Shown: positions 1 to 8,949, counted from the first letter of the stretch. The stretch is 64,000 nt of DNA from JAICXG01 sp963801255 (GCA_963801255.1 CAWDEC010000008.1:124001-188000), one strand, 5' to 3'. Notes: a model not told the origin generated them from the sequence alone. Made by a program: numbers and translations.

Positions 1-968
1 TCGTGATCGAGCGGGCAAAATTCCCGCGCGAGAAGGTTTGTGGCGATTGCCTGAATCCGACTTGTTGGCCGGTACTGGAGCGGCTGGGCGTGGCGGAAGA
101 ACTGCGGTCTGCGCCGCATGGAAGAATGCTGAGCGTCAACTTTATCGACCTTCGCGGGCGGGTTGTGAGCGCGCCGCTGCCCGGCGGTGACCACGCGGAG
201 ATTGCCATCAAGCGCAGCGTCTTCGACGAAATCCTCCTGCGCGGCGCGCGGTCGTTAGGCGCCGAAGTGCGTGATGAGTCGACACTTATTGTCGTTAGGC
301 GAGAAAACGACAGTTGGCATCTCGAGACGCGGAATTTTTCCGAGCGCGCCCGACTGCTGGTCGCCGCGGACGGACGCAATTCCACGGTGGCGCGTCTTCT
401 CAACCTGATGCCACGCAAGGGTCCGGATCGCGTGGCGTTGCAAACCCATCTCCCTTTGCCGCTCAGCTACGACAACCAAATCGTGATGCAGCTGTTACCC
501 GAAGGCTATTCCGGGGCGGCACCGGTCGGAGAGCAGCTTTTGAATCTTTGCCTGGTGAGTCGGCCTAACGACATGCCGAAGGTCAAGTCCTGGGCAGAGA
601 ATAAGTTTGCGATCTCGCCGGATCATCACTGGCGAACCATCACCCCGCTCGCGCGCGCTCCTCTGCCGGCAAGTCGACCCGGATTATTTCTCGTCGGCGA
701 TGCCGCGCGCGTGGTCGAGCCTTTCACCGGGGAAGGAATCTACTACGCCTTGCGTTCCGGTGAGCTGGCGGCGGCGGCGATTCGAACCGGAAATCATCGA
801 GCCTACGCCGGCGCGCATCGCAAGCTGTATCGAGGCCGTCTTTGGATCAATTCTCTCGCGCGGTGCGCGGTAGAAAACCCGCGTCTCACGACATCACTGC
901 TTGCTTTCTTGCCTAACGAAACGCGGGTGCTGCATTACTTGACGGGGAAAGTCGTGCGGAGCGTCTGA
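1..968 (+). CDS. FAD-dependent oxidoreductase, geranylgeranyl reductase family (5' truncated)
   Basis: The reading frame is open from the window edge and ends in TGA at 966-968, so the N-terminal dinucleotide-binding glycine motif lies upstream and is not seen. Visible family marks are the KVCGDCLNP segment near the start (matching the CGD motif of geranylgeranyl reductase-like flavoproteins), an AADGRNSTVA segment, and GDAARVVEPFTGEGIYYAL, which contacts FAD in this family. Such enzymes reduce isoprenoid double bonds or act as general monooxygenase-like oxidoreductases; the substrate cannot be told here. Its last 34 bases overlap the convergent folD gene. Four copies of the TCGTTAGG motif lie inside (252, 292, 564, 912). 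Confidence 0.8.
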   Translation, partial: VIERAKFPREKVCGDCLNPTCWPVLERLGVAEELRSAPHGRMLSVNFIDLRGRVVSAPLPGGDHAEIAIKRSVFDEILLRGARSLGAEVRDESTLIVVRRENDSWHLETRNFSERARLLVAADGRNSTVARLLNLMPRKGPDRVALQTHLPLPLSYDNQIVMQLLPEGYSGAAPVGEQLLNLCLVSRPNDMPKVKSWAENKFAISPDHHWRTITPLARAPLPASRPGLFLVGDAARVVEPFTGEGIYYALRSGELAAAAIRTGNHRAYAGAHRKLYRGRLWINSLARCAVENPRLTTSLLAFLPNETRVLHYLTGKVVRSV

Positions 969-1822
969 CTCGCGGCTTTCACGGTGTTGGCCATAAGCAT
1001 CGCGATCGTCATCGGTCCGACACCGCCGGGCACCGGAGTGATTGCGCGGACTTTTGCTGCAACTTCGTCAAAAGCCACATCGCCAACCAGGCAATACCCT
1101 CTGGGAGATGAAGCGTCCTCCACGCGATTGATCCCTACATCAATTACCACTGCTTCTTCGCGCACGTGCTCTGCCCTAACGAATCGTGGCTGGCCGATGG
1201 CAGCCACTACGATGTCAGCCGAACGAGTGATCTCCGCAAGGTTTTTCGTCCGTGAATGCACCACCGTAACGGTGGCATCGACTCCTTTTTGCATGAGGAG
1301 AAGCGCGAGCGGTTTGCCAACGATCATGCTGCGGCCGAGCACGACGACATGTGCTCCGCTGATTCGGAAATTGCTCTCCCGCAGCAGGCGCAGGCAACCT
1401 AAGGGCGTACAGGGTACAAAGCCGCTGGGATCACCGAGCGCAAGCTTGGCGACGTTGATTGGATGAAAGCCGTCAACATCCTTCGCCGGGTCAAGCGCCC
1501 TTACGATGACCGATTCGTCAACGTGCTTCGGCGTGGGCGACTGAACGAGGATGCCGTGGATCGCAGGATCGCGGTTGAGTTCTGCAACCCGCGCGAGTAA
1601 CTCGGCCTCTGTCGTCTCCGAAGGCAACTCGAGTTTAACCGAATGCAGTCCGAGTTCGCGACACATCTTGTCTTTCGAGCGCACGTAAGCGCGTGAGGCC
1701 GGATCGTCGCCCACCAAGACAACTGCGAGTCCGGGGGTGATAGCGTGTGACTTGAGTGTCTCAATCTGGCCGCGCAGTTGAGCATAAACTTTTTCCGCAA
1801 TGATGCGCCCGTCGATCAACAT
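935..1822 (-). CDS. folD: Bifunctional methylenetetrahydrofolate dehydrogenase/cyclohydrolase FolD
   Basis: Interconverts 5,10-methylene-, methenyl- and 10-formyl-tetrahydrofolate in one-carbon metabolism, in the cytoplasm. The protein opens with MLIDGRIIAEKV, shows the VLGRSMIVGKPLALLL Rossmann segment and ends with the PVPGGVGPMTIAML signature, all diagnostic for FolD; length about 295 residues is normal. I chose ATG at 1822; a TTG at 1837 would add five residues that do not look conserved. The usual cyclohydrolase-loop PLP is read here as SPTP. It is the last gene of a minus-strand run xylB-ubiX-DUF374-folD, although 180 bases separate it from the DUF374 gene. Confidence 0.95.
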   Translation of the reverse strand: MLIDGRIIAEKVYAQLRGQIETLKSHAITPGLAVVLVGDDPASRAYVRSKDKMCRELGLHSVKLELPSETTEAELLARVAELNRDPAIHGILVQSPTPKHVDESVIVRALDPAKDVDGFHPINVAKLALGDPSGFVPCTPLGCLRLLRESNFRISGAHVVVLGRSMIVGKPLALLLMQKGVDATVTVVHSRTKNLAEITRSADIVVAAIGQPRFVRAEHVREEAVVIDVGINRVEDASSPRGYCLVGDVAFDEVAAKVRAITPVPGGVGPMTIAMLMANTVKAASQTLRTTFPVK

Positions 1823-2003
1823 GGATTCGTTGCCCAAAGCAAGCGTCTTCTAGCGGTGCTCAGGCGTCGTCGCAAATGTCAATCAGGCGAAGGTGAGATA
1901 AGAATTTCGGGGGATGCCGATGGCTCGTCTGTTCCGGGAAGGCTCGCTTCGCGGCATGCAACACTGACGGTAGAAACTCTCCGGCCGTTAGGCAGAAATT
2001 GCC

Positions 2004-2648
2004 TCATCGCATCCGGACCACCTCCAGCATGGCGTTCTGCATCCGTTCGCGTTCCAGCTCAAATTCCTCTTCCGTTGATGTCTGCGCCACCCGGTGTGGT
2101 TTTCCGAAAATGACACGGACCTTGGCGAAGGGTTTTGGCAAGATGAAGCGATCCCAACTCCGCAGCCGCCAGCAACTGGAGTATTCCATGTTCACCGGGA
2201 CCACTGCGGCGCCTGTTTGCTGTGCAAGAAAGACGATGCCTTGTCCCAACTCGTAGGCTGGTCCACGTGGACCGTCGGGTGTGATGACGACATCGCGCCC
2301 GCTGGCAATCACTTCCGCGAGCTGGCGCATGGCACTGGCGCCTTTGCGCGAGCTTGATCCCCTGACAACTTCATAACCAAAACGCTCGACCAAGTCGGCC
2401 AGGATGGCGCCGTCGCGACTCGTACTGATCAATGCCGCGCCCTGTCGCTGCGGCAGGTAGCGCTTGAGAACAAAAGGAAAGAGGAGGAGACGATTATGCC
2501 AGAGCGCGCCGATGTAGCGCTCGTTAGGCGGCGCGTTGATCACGTCAGCGCGGTCTTCAATCTCGAAGCGCAAAGTCCGCGCCCAGATTTGCAGGAGATA
2601 ATATCCGAACGCAACCAGCCAAGGCGCGCGCCATCCCTGCATTTTCAA
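2004..2648 (-). CDS. DUF374 lysophospholipid acyltransferase-like protein
   Basis: 214 residues with a hydrophobic N-terminus (APWLVAFGYYLLQIWA) that probably anchors it to the inner membrane. The segment ALWHNRLLLFPF, the STSRDGAILADLVERFG stretch and the TPDGPRGPAYEL motif are the conserved marks of the DUF374 family, which is related to lipid A/lysophospholipid acyltransferases. The role is presumably acyl transfer in outer-membrane lipid synthesis; the acceptor is unknown. Its ATG overlaps the ubiX stop by four bases (2645-2648), so the two are probably translationally coupled. Confidence 0.85.
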   Translation of the reverse strand: MKMQGWRAPWLVAFGYYLLQIWARTLRFEIEDRADVINAPPNERYIGALWHNRLLLFPFVLKRYLPQRQGAALISTSRDGAILADLVERFGYEVVRGSSSRKGASAMRQLAEVIASGRDVVITPDGPRGPAYELGQGIVFLAQQTGAAVVPVNMEYSSCWRLRSWDRFILPKPFAKVRVIFGKPHRVAQTSTEEEFELERERMQNAMLEVVRMR

Positions 2649-3214
2649 CTTTCGGAAGGCGACTCGCCTTCTTCCTTCCAGCGAAAGGCGCGCGGATTGG
2701 GCAGACCGATTTGATCAAGAATGCGCCAGACCACGGTGTCGACAACTTCGGCGACGGATTGTGGCCGACCGTAAAAAGACGGGATCGCCGGAAGGACAAT
2801 GGCACCTGCTTCCAGGAGGGTCGTGACGTTACGCGCGTGAATGAGGCTCCAGGGAGTTTCGCGTGGAACGAGGACGAGCTTGCGGCGCTCCTTCAGGAAT
2901 ACGTCGGCGGCGCGGAGAAGAGCGCTGTCGCTCGAGCCAGAAGCGATACGGCCCAGAGTTCCCATTGAACAAGGAACAATCACCATGGCATCGAAGCGCG
3001 CTGAGCCGCTGACGAATGGAACATTAAGATCGTTCTCGGCGTGTTGTAGAACACCGGCTGGGATATCGAGATGATCGACTTCCTGCTTCGCGACCTGTTT
3101 GGCATAGCCGCTCACGACCAGATGCACTTCGTTAGTCGAGGCATCAATTTGATCCAGTAACCGCTGCAGATAGATCGTGCCGCTGGCTCCGGTCGCGGCA
3201 ATCACAAGTTTCAT
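2645..3214 (-). CDS. ubiX: Flavin prenyltransferase UbiX
   Basis: Makes prenylated FMN, the cofactor of UbiD-type decarboxylases used in quinone synthesis. The 189-residue length, N-terminal VIAATGASGTIYLQRLLDQ, the VIVPCSMGTLGRIASG segment and the LVLVPRETPWSLIHARNVTTL segment are all characteristic of UbiX/Pad1 proteins. No UbiD decarboxylase is in the window. Overlaps the downstream DUF374 gene by four bases. Confidence 0.94.
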   Translation of the reverse strand: MKLVIAATGASGTIYLQRLLDQIDASTNEVHLVVSGYAKQVAKQEVDHLDIPAGVLQHAENDLNVPFVSGSARFDAMVIVPCSMGTLGRIASGSSDSALLRAADVFLKERRKLVLVPRETPWSLIHARNVTTLLEAGAIVLPAIPSFYGRPQSVAEVVDTVVWRILDQIGLPNPRAFRWKEEGESPSES

Positions 3215-3285
3215 TTCGCGCTATAAAAACACAGGACGGATACGCACTCTACAACGGAAGTACAGCTCCGAGGATTGGGAAGTCG

Positions 3286-4785
3286 TTAAAGATAGCTGGC
3301 GCTTTTTAGCTTTGTCGTCAGGTCGATGTAGCGAAGGAGGAGATGTCGGTAAAGTTCGCGTGATTCTTTCATCGGCTCGAGGCGTGTGTCTTTCTCTACG
3401 CCGACAAGATCATCGACCAGTTTTTCAAGGCTCAACGGTTTTCCTTTCACCTGACAATAGGTCCACGCCGCGTGAATCGCAGCACCCAATGCGGAGCTTT
3501 CAGTGACTTTCAAAGTCACTGTCGGCAGGCCGAGAGCATCCGCCACGATTTGCCGCCAGATAGGACTCTGGCTTCCGCCGCCAGTCAGGCGAATTTCTTC
3601 AGGCACGATGCCGAGATCCCGAAAACGTCGCATCCCGTAGGCCAGGCCAAGCGTTACCCCTTCGACGACGGCGCGTGCCATGAAATCGGGCTTCATGTTT
3701 TCGATCGTCAGGCCATGGAAAACTCCGGAGGCTTTCGGCAGGTTCGGTGTGCGTTCGCCTTGCAGGTAGGGAAGAAAAAGAACTCCACCCGCGCCTGGCG
3801 GAACTTTGGCGACAGCTTCGTCCATGGTCGGAATATCCCAGCCAAAGAGTGCGCGTGTCTGCTCAATCGCGGCGGCGACGTTCACCGTGCAGGCGAGCGA
3901 CAACCAGTGATCAGTTGCGTCGCAGAAAGCCGCTACTTCACACTTCGGATCGATCACCGGTTCTTCGGCGAAAGAGAATATGGTTCCCGAAGTACCGAGG
4001 CTTATCGTTACGATGCCGGGCCGAATATTACCGGTGCCGATCGCGCTCGTCATGTTGTCGCCGCTCCCGGCGCTGACTAGCGCATCGTCGGCCACGCCCC
4101 ATTTCTCGCGCAACAAGCTGCGCAACAGACCTGCCGGTCGTTTTGAGGAGCGCAAAGGCGGCAACCTCAGCGCCAGCTCCGGGTCGATGAATCTCAAAAC
4201 CGGTTCGCTCCATTCGCGTGTTCGCACATCCATTAACCCTGTCCCGGAAGCGTCGCCGTACTCCATCTGGCGTTCGCCGGTGAGCCAGAGATTGAGGTAA
4301 TCGTGCGGAAGAAGCACAGTCGTAAGGCGGGCAAAATTCGCCGGCTCGTTTTCTTTCAGCCAAAGCAACTTGGGCGCGGTGTAGCCGGCCAACATCGGAT
4401 TGCCGATTAGTTCGACCAGGCCCTGCGGCCCGCCGAATTTTTTGTTGAAGGCTTCGCATTGTTCCTGAGCCGAAATGTCGCACCAAAGTTTTGCCGGACG
4501 CAGCGGCAGGTTGGCTTCGTCGAGCGCGACCAATCCATGTTGTTGCGCGCCGACGCCGATAGCGTTGAGCTCGTTCCGGCGTTCACCTAGCTTCTCAATG
4601 CATTCCGCGATTGTGGCCTCAGCGGCCTCAATCCAGATTTGCGGATCCTGTTCAATGTGGCCGGGCGGCAGGCCTTCAATCGTGCCGTAACTTCGGTGCG
4701 CGAGCGCCAGGACTTCTCCGGACTCGATATCGAGAACAAGAGCCTTCGTGCTCTTGGTGCCGCTATCGATTCCGAGACAAAGCAT
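3286..4785 (-). CDS. xylB: Xylulokinase (FGGY carbohydrate kinase)
   Basis: 499 residues, typical for FGGY kinases. The N-terminal CLGIDSGTKSTKALVLD segment is the phosphate-binding motif of the ASKHA fold. The C-terminal half has SLGTSGTIFSF and LTGGGSQSPIWRQIVADA, the second FGGY signature. The overall pattern (QQHGLVALDE, substrate-loop Gln-His) fits xylulokinase XylB, which phosphorylates D-xylulose to xylulose 5-phosphate. No xylose isomerase is nearby, so the substrate rests on family likeness. The gene lies in a 3.3-kb stretch with no exact TCGTTAGG motif (only one TCGTCAGG variant at 3315), which is unusual here. Confidence 0.85.
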   Translation of the reverse strand: MLCLGIDSGTKSTKALVLDIESGEVLALAHRSYGTIEGLPPGHIEQDPQIWIEAAEATIAECIEKLGERRNELNAIGVGAQQHGLVALDEANLPLRPAKLWCDISAQEQCEAFNKKFGGPQGLVELIGNPMLAGYTAPKLLWLKENEPANFARLTTVLLPHDYLNLWLTGERQMEYGDASGTGLMDVRTREWSEPVLRFIDPELALRLPPLRSSKRPAGLLRSLLREKWGVADDALVSAGSGDNMTSAIGTGNIRPGIVTISLGTSGTIFSFAEEPVIDPKCEVAAFCDATDHWLSLACTVNVAAAIEQTRALFGWDIPTMDEAVAKVPPGAGGVLFLPYLQGERTPNLPKASGVFHGLTIENMKPDFMARAVVEGVTLGLAYGMRRFRDLGIVPEEIRLTGGGSQSPIWRQIVADALGLPTVTLKVTESSALGAAIHAAWTYCQVKGKPLSLEKLVDDLVGVEKDTRLEPMKESRELYRHLLLRYIDLTTKLKSASYL

Positions 4786-4951
4786 GGAAAATTCTGAGCA
4801 CGAATACTGGAATTAGGAACAAATCCGAAATCTAAAATTCAAGTGAGGAAGGAAAGGTCAGCTTTGAGCATCGTCTCGACCCTGCCAACCGTTAACAATT
4901 AGTTGTGTTTCGAATTTCGATCTTCGGATTTCGTGCTTCACTCTTACCACG

Positions 4952-5338
4952 ATGATCAAAAAGCTTTTGCATACCCGTTATAGGGTCAGCGATTTGGAAA
5001 AGACGGTTTCTTTTTATCGTGATGTGCTGGGGCTGGAGGAAGTACGCCGGCATACATCGGGCCGCGGTTCTCAGCTTGTCTTCATGAAGGCGCCGGGGAG
5101 CGAAGAGGAGATCGAGCTTTGTAAATATGACAAGAGCGGTCCAGTCGTGGTCGGTCCCGACCTGACGCATCTCGCTTTTGAGGTTGATAACCTCGATGAG
5201 TTTGCCAAGCGGACCGCGGCCAAGGGCTATCCGCTTTCCGATGGTCCGCATCCGCACGGTAATGGCGGGGCGATTGCATTTATCGACGCGCCGGAAGGTT
5301 ACGAGATCGAATTGATTCAGCCCGGGAGGGATCGTTAG
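4952..5338 (+). CDS. gloA: Glyoxalase I-like lactoylglutathione lyase (VOC family)
   Basis: 128 residues of the vicinal-oxygen-chelate fold. Expected GloA features are present: LLHTRYRVSDLEKTVSFY at the N-terminus (metal His 7), EIELCKYD in the middle, a THLAFEVDN segment with the second metal His, and EGYEIELIQ with the final metal Glu near the C-terminus. It detoxifies methylglyoxal as its thiol hemiacetal. The stop codon is the TAG in TCGTTAGCC, one base off the widespread window motif. Confidence 0.85.
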   Translation: MIKKLLHTRYRVSDLEKTVSFYRDVLGLEEVRRHTSGRGSQLVFMKAPGSEEEIELCKYDKSGPVVVGPDLTHLAFEVDNLDEFAKRTAAKGYPLSDGPHPHGNGGAIAFIDAPEGYEIELIQPGRDR

Positions 5339-5378
5339 CCTTGCCCGGCTACGGCTTTTGCCTGATTATCGAGCGGTG

Positions 5379-6278
5379 ATGCGCCGAGCCTTTGTTTCGA
5401 TCAGTTATCCCCTGACGATTGCGCTCGGCCTGTTCTGCATCGCCGCGTCCAAGCCGACACATCATGAAGTTCGCCGCGCCACCCCTGCGGACGACGATGA
5501 CGAAGTCGCGGTCGCGTATCAGACGCGACCGTTCGACAGCAGCGTTGTTCCGAAGACACGCGCGGCCTCGGTGCTCGTGGAGGACGCGCGCAGTGGCGAA
5601 GTCCTCTACGAGAAAAATGCCGACGAAACACGGGCGGCTGCGAGCACGCAAAAATTACTCACCGCTTTGATCGTCGCGGAAGCGGGTTTTCTCGATCGCG
5701 AGGTGACGGTGGAAGCGATCGACACAATGGCGGAGCCGGTGCGTTTGAATATCAAACCAGGGGAAACCTATCAGCGGATCGATCTGCTGCGCGCCTTGCT
5801 GGTGAAAAGCCCTAACGACGTCGCGCGATGTCTGGCACGCGACAACGCGGGCAGCATCGAGTTATTCGCGGAAAAGATGAATGCGAAGGCGCGCGCGCTG
5901 GGTGCTATCCATTCCAATTTCGTAAATCCGAACGGGCTGCCGATCCCTGACCAATACTCGTCCGCGCGCGATCTTGCGGTCATCGCCCGCGCCGCCTACG
6001 CGAACCCGACTATTCGGTCGATCGTTTGTCTGCCGCGAACTGTTTTTCGGTATGCCAGCGGTCGAACGCGTGAGCTCGAGAATACCAACAAGGTCCTGAA
6101 GCGGCTCCCGTTTTGTAATGGCATGAAGACCGGCTACACCGAAGCGGCTGGTCATTGCCTCATCGCGAGCGGGACAATGCCCGGTCGCGACATCATTGTT
6201 GTCGTCCTGGGCGACAGCAAAGGGCGTGTCTGGGAGGACGCATCCGCTCTGCTTTCCTGGGGCCTAAAAAGGATGTAG
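5379..6278 (+). CDS. D-alanyl-D-alanine carboxypeptidase (peptidase S11, PBP5/6 type)
   Basis: About 299 residues with an N-terminal signal peptide (ISYPLTIALGLFCIAAS), so it acts in the periplasm, trimming terminal D-Ala from peptidoglycan stem peptides. The three serine-transferase motifs are visible: S89-T-Q-K92, S144-P-N146 and K250-T-G252. I chose ATG at 5379 over the upstream TTG (5358) because the signal peptide then starts correctly. It lacks the long C-terminal amphipathic anchor of E. coli PBP5. A TCGTTAGG motif in reverse (5811-5818) encodes the Pro-Asn of the SPN motif. Confidence 0.92.
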   Translation: MRRAFVSISYPLTIALGLFCIAASKPTHHEVRRATPADDDDEVAVAYQTRPFDSSVVPKTRAASVLVEDARSGEVLYEKNADETRAAASTQKLLTALIVAEAGFLDREVTVEAIDTMAEPVRLNIKPGETYQRIDLLRALLVKSPNDVARCLARDNAGSIELFAEKMNAKARALGAIHSNFVNPNGLPIPDQYSSARDLAVIARAAYANPTIRSIVCLPRTVFRYASGRTRELENTNKVLKRLPFCNGMKTGYTEAAGHCLIASGTMPGRDIIVVVLGDSKGRVWEDASALLSWGLKRM

Positions 6279-6300
6279 TCTCGCCGCTGCGGCGCGTGAC

Positions 6301-7476
6301 ATGAGCGAGCTTTTTCAGGAGCAATTGCAGGCACTTCGGGCGCATTCCTTGCATCGCAAGTTGCGCGAAATCGGCACCGCGCAAGGCCCGGAGGTGAAGA
6401 TTGTCGGGCGAGAGTTGGTCAATTTTTCCTCGAACGATTATCTCGGTCTGGCGGCCGATCCGATACTGCGCAAAGCCGCGGTCGAAGCGATCGAAGAGTT
6501 TGGGGTTGGGGCGGGCGCCTCGCGTGACGTCAGTGGCACACAATCGCCGCACGTCGCGCTCGAATGCGCGCTCGCGAAATGGCAACGCGCGCCAGCCGCG
6601 ATTTCGTTTAACAGTGGATACGCCGCATCGTTAGGTATTTTGCCCGCGCTGGCTTCGAAGGATGATGTCGTGGTTCTCGACAAGGCGTGTCATGTGTCGC
6701 TTATAGACGGGGCTCGTCTTAGCGGAGCAATGCTGCGAGTTTTTCCACACAATCATTTGGGTAAACTGGAAAGCCATCTCGAATCGGCGCGGCGGGAGTC
6801 TCCCGAATGCCGGATCGTGATTGTAACGGAATCGATCTTCGGCATGGATGGCGATCGCGTTCCGCTGCAGGAGCTAATTGAGCTGAAGAAACGCTTTAAC
6901 GCTTTCCTGCTTCTCAACGAAGCGCACGCTGTCGGCGTAATCGGTTCGCATGGTCGCGGTTTGGCGGCCGAGCTTGGTTTGGAAAACGAAATCGACGCTC
7001 ACATGGGTAGTTTGAGCAAGTCGTTAGGCGTGAGCGGTGGTTATGTTTGCGGCCAGCGAAGCTTGATCGACTGGCTGGTCAACCGTGCGCGTTCCTTCAT
7101 TTTCTCCACTGCGTCTCCCCCGGCCCTGGCTGCGGCCGCGACGGCTGCCATCCGCTTCCTTCTTTCCGAGGACGGCGAGGCGCGACGCAAAACGCTTTGG
7201 CGACGGATCGTGCAATTGCGCAGGTTGCTTCCGGAATCGGAGGAGTCGTTTGGCAAACCAGGCGCGGCCATTATTCCATGGATGGTGGGCGAAGAGGAAC
7301 GCGCTCTTGAGCTCGCCCGCGCTTTGGGCAAGGAAGGGATTTTCGTTCCCGCAATTCGTTACCCGACGGTGGCGAAGGGCGCGGCGCGTCTTCGCATCAC
7401 GGTGAGCGCAGCGCATAGCGCCTTGCAAATCGCGTCGTTGGGCGACGCGATTGGACGACTGGCTCGTCAGGCCTGA
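6301..7476 (+). CDS. Alpha-oxoamine synthase: 8-amino-7-oxononanoate synthase / glycine C-acetyltransferase family
   Basis: 391-residue PLP enzyme that condenses an amino acid with an acyl-CoA. The FSSNDYLGLAADP segment, GAGASRDVSGTQSPH, the DGDRVPLQELIELK segment and the PLP lysine K240 in MGSLSKSLGVSGGYVCG are family hallmarks. BioF (biotin), Kbl (threonine breakdown) and serine palmitoyltransferase share these; BioF is slightly favoured by length, but no other biotin gene is adjacent. The window motif at 7021 encodes Ser-Leu-Gly directly after the PLP lysine, and the gene ends in a perfect 16-base palindrome (7464-7479) that contains its TGA stop. Confidence 0.85.
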   Translation: MSELFQEQLQALRAHSLHRKLREIGTAQGPEVKIVGRELVNFSSNDYLGLAADPILRKAAVEAIEEFGVGAGASRDVSGTQSPHVALECALAKWQRAPAAISFNSGYAASLGILPALASKDDVVVLDKACHVSLIDGARLSGAMLRVFPHNHLGKLESHLESARRESPECRIVIVTESIFGMDGDRVPLQELIELKKRFNAFLLLNEAHAVGVIGSHGRGLAAELGLENEIDAHMGSLSKSLGVSGGYVCGQRSLIDWLVNRARSFIFSTASPPALAAAATAAIRFLLSEDGEARRKTLWRRIVQLRRLLPESEESFGKPGAAIIPWMVGEEERALELARALGKEGIFVPAIRYPTVAKGAARLRITVSAAHSALQIASLGDAIGRLARQA

Positions 7477-7479
7477 CGA
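7464..7479. repeat. Perfect palindrome of two inverted TCGTCAGG motifs over a stop codon
   Basis: TCGTCAGG is followed immediately by its own reverse complement CCTGACGA, giving a 16-base perfect palindrome that covers the last codons and TGA stop (7474-7476) of the oxoamine synthase gene. No T-run follows, so it is not a textbook intrinsic terminator, but inverted pairs of uptake sequences at gene ends act as terminators in Neisseria and Haemophilus. The gene on the other strand ends at 7486, so the site lies between convergent genes. Confidence 0.75.
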
Positions 7480-7485
7480 ATAAAT

Positions 7486-7737
7486 CTAAAGACCGCCAGC
7501 AGCCGACTGCCGCAGCAGCGGTGAGGGCATTAAAGCGGGATTCTCAATCAGATCTTCCGGACCTTCGGCAGGAATATCCGTCTTGGCAGGCGGCGCCTGC
7601 TCGGCGAGCGTGTCGGCCGCATAAGCGTTGCCTTCGGAGCCGGTAACGGTGGTGGCGCTCGTCGGGGTGGTCTTAACGGTCGTGCAAGAAGACAAGACGG
7701 CCGCGACGAGCAGGCTGAGGGCGAGTTGTGTTTTCAT
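7486..7737 (-). CDS. Small putative lipoprotein
   Basis: 83 residues beginning MKTQLALSLLVAAVLSSC, a clear lipoprotein signal with the lipobox LSSC. The mature part is Thr/Ala/Pro-rich with no recognisable domain. An AGAAGG ribosome binding site lies about ten bases before the ATG at 7737, which favours this start over a longer frame reaching 7911. The function is unknown; it is predicted to sit in a membrane facing the periplasm. Confidence 0.7.
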   Translation of the reverse strand: MKTQLALSLLVAAVLSSCTTVKTTPTSATTVTGSEGNAYAADTLAEQAPPAKTDIPAEGPEDLIENPALMPSPLLRQSAAGGL

Positions 7738-7929
7738 TATCGAACCTTCTTTTTGGGGGCGAATTTCATTGCTCGCCCCAACCGTCGCTATAATTACTAT
7801 ATTTCGAGTTGCGGCGGCAAGCTTTGTTTCGTCGCTTTTTTTTGCGGACCTCGTCGCAAGTGATTGGCTCTGCCACCGGACAGGGCCGGGTGACGGGTCG
7901 GGAATTTTCAAAAGCGCGCAGGGCAGCGT

Positions 7930-8799
7930 TTACAAGAAACGGCTCAAAATAGGACGGAGCTTTTCCTGCGTCGCGACGGGCCAAAGCGACCGATCGGTCA
8001 CTATGGCAATATCGAGCGCCCGGTGCTCCGGCCAGTTAGGCTCCCTAGGAACGCGCGGAATTGCGGCAGCCAAAATCCTTTTTGCGGCCTCGGCATTTGC
8101 GAGAAGATGTTCAATCACGGTCTGTGCCGAGACAGGTTCCTCCTCTATTTTCCAACAATCGTAATCGGTGACCATCGCCATGGTGGCGAGGGCGATTTCG
8201 GCTTCGCGCGCCAGCTTTGCTTCCGGCAAATTCGTCATGCCGATAACGTCGAAGCCGTGCCGGCGATTCAGCTCGGATTCGGCTCGGGTGGAAAAGGCCG
8301 GCCCATCCATGGTCACGTAGGTGCCACCGTTGTGAACGTGCACGCCTAACGACGTCATGGTCTCCGCCAGCAGCTCCCGCAAAGGGGTGGAGATCGGCTC
8401 CGCAAACGTAATATGCGCTGCAATGCCCTCGCCAAAAAAGGTGTCTTCTGAGCGCCGGCTCGCTCGATCGTAAAACTGCGAAGGCAACAAGATGTCACGC
8501 GGCGCATATTTCTCCTGCAGGCTGCCAACCGCTGTGACGCAGATGATCCAACGTACTCCCAACAGTCGCAGAGCGTAGATATTGGCGCGATGATTTAGCT
8601 CGTGCGGCAGGAGGCGATGCCCGCGCCCATGCCTGGGCAAGAAGTAAACACTCCGGCCGGCAACTTCGCCACCGATGATCACGTCCGACGGAGCTCCGAA
8701 CGGCGTCTCGATCTCAAACTCCTGTGGATCTGAGAATCCTTCCATCTGGTAGAGCCCGCTTCCGCCGATGATGCCTATGGCTGGCTCGTTCGTTGTCAT
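7930..8799 (-). CDS. mtnP: S-methyl-5'-thioadenosine phosphorylase
   Basis: Cleaves methylthioadenosine to adenine and 5-methylthioribose 1-phosphate in methionine salvage. 289 residues from the ATG at 8799 (MTTNEPAIGIIGGSGLYQ). The phosphate-binding GGSGLYQ, the FLPRHGRGHRLLPHELNHR segment, VGSLQEKYAPRDILLPSQF and the TMDGPAFSTRAES motif match MTAP closely. An upstream TTG frame reaching 8865 gives residues without family likeness. It is divergent from miaB. Confidence 0.95.
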   Translation of the reverse strand: MTTNEPAIGIIGGSGLYQMEGFSDPQEFEIETPFGAPSDVIIGGEVAGRSVYFLPRHGRGHRLLPHELNHRANIYALRLLGVRWIICVTAVGSLQEKYAPRDILLPSQFYDRASRRSEDTFFGEGIAAHITFAEPISTPLRELLAETMTSLGVHVHNGGTYVTMDGPAFSTRAESELNRRHGFDVIGMTNLPEAKLAREAEIALATMAMVTDYDCWKIEEEPVSAQTVIEHLLANAEAAKRILAAAIPRVPREPNWPEHRALDIAIVTDRSLWPVATQEKLRPILSRFL

Positions 8800-8949
8800 G
8801 CGCGTGGCGATTATCCGGAAGGGAACAAAATAAGAAAGCGATATTCGATCTCGACCGCGCCCCAAGTTGATGGGGACTAGCCTAACGATTCCGAATGATG
8901 GCCCGCAGTCTGGCGGAGCCCCTGACTTGGTATATCGTTGCCGCTTCCG

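Noticed and set aside
1838..2003. Possible small gene between folD and DUF374 gene
   Set aside because: No start with a plausible ribosome site and no conserved residues; only a CCGTTAGG near-match is present.
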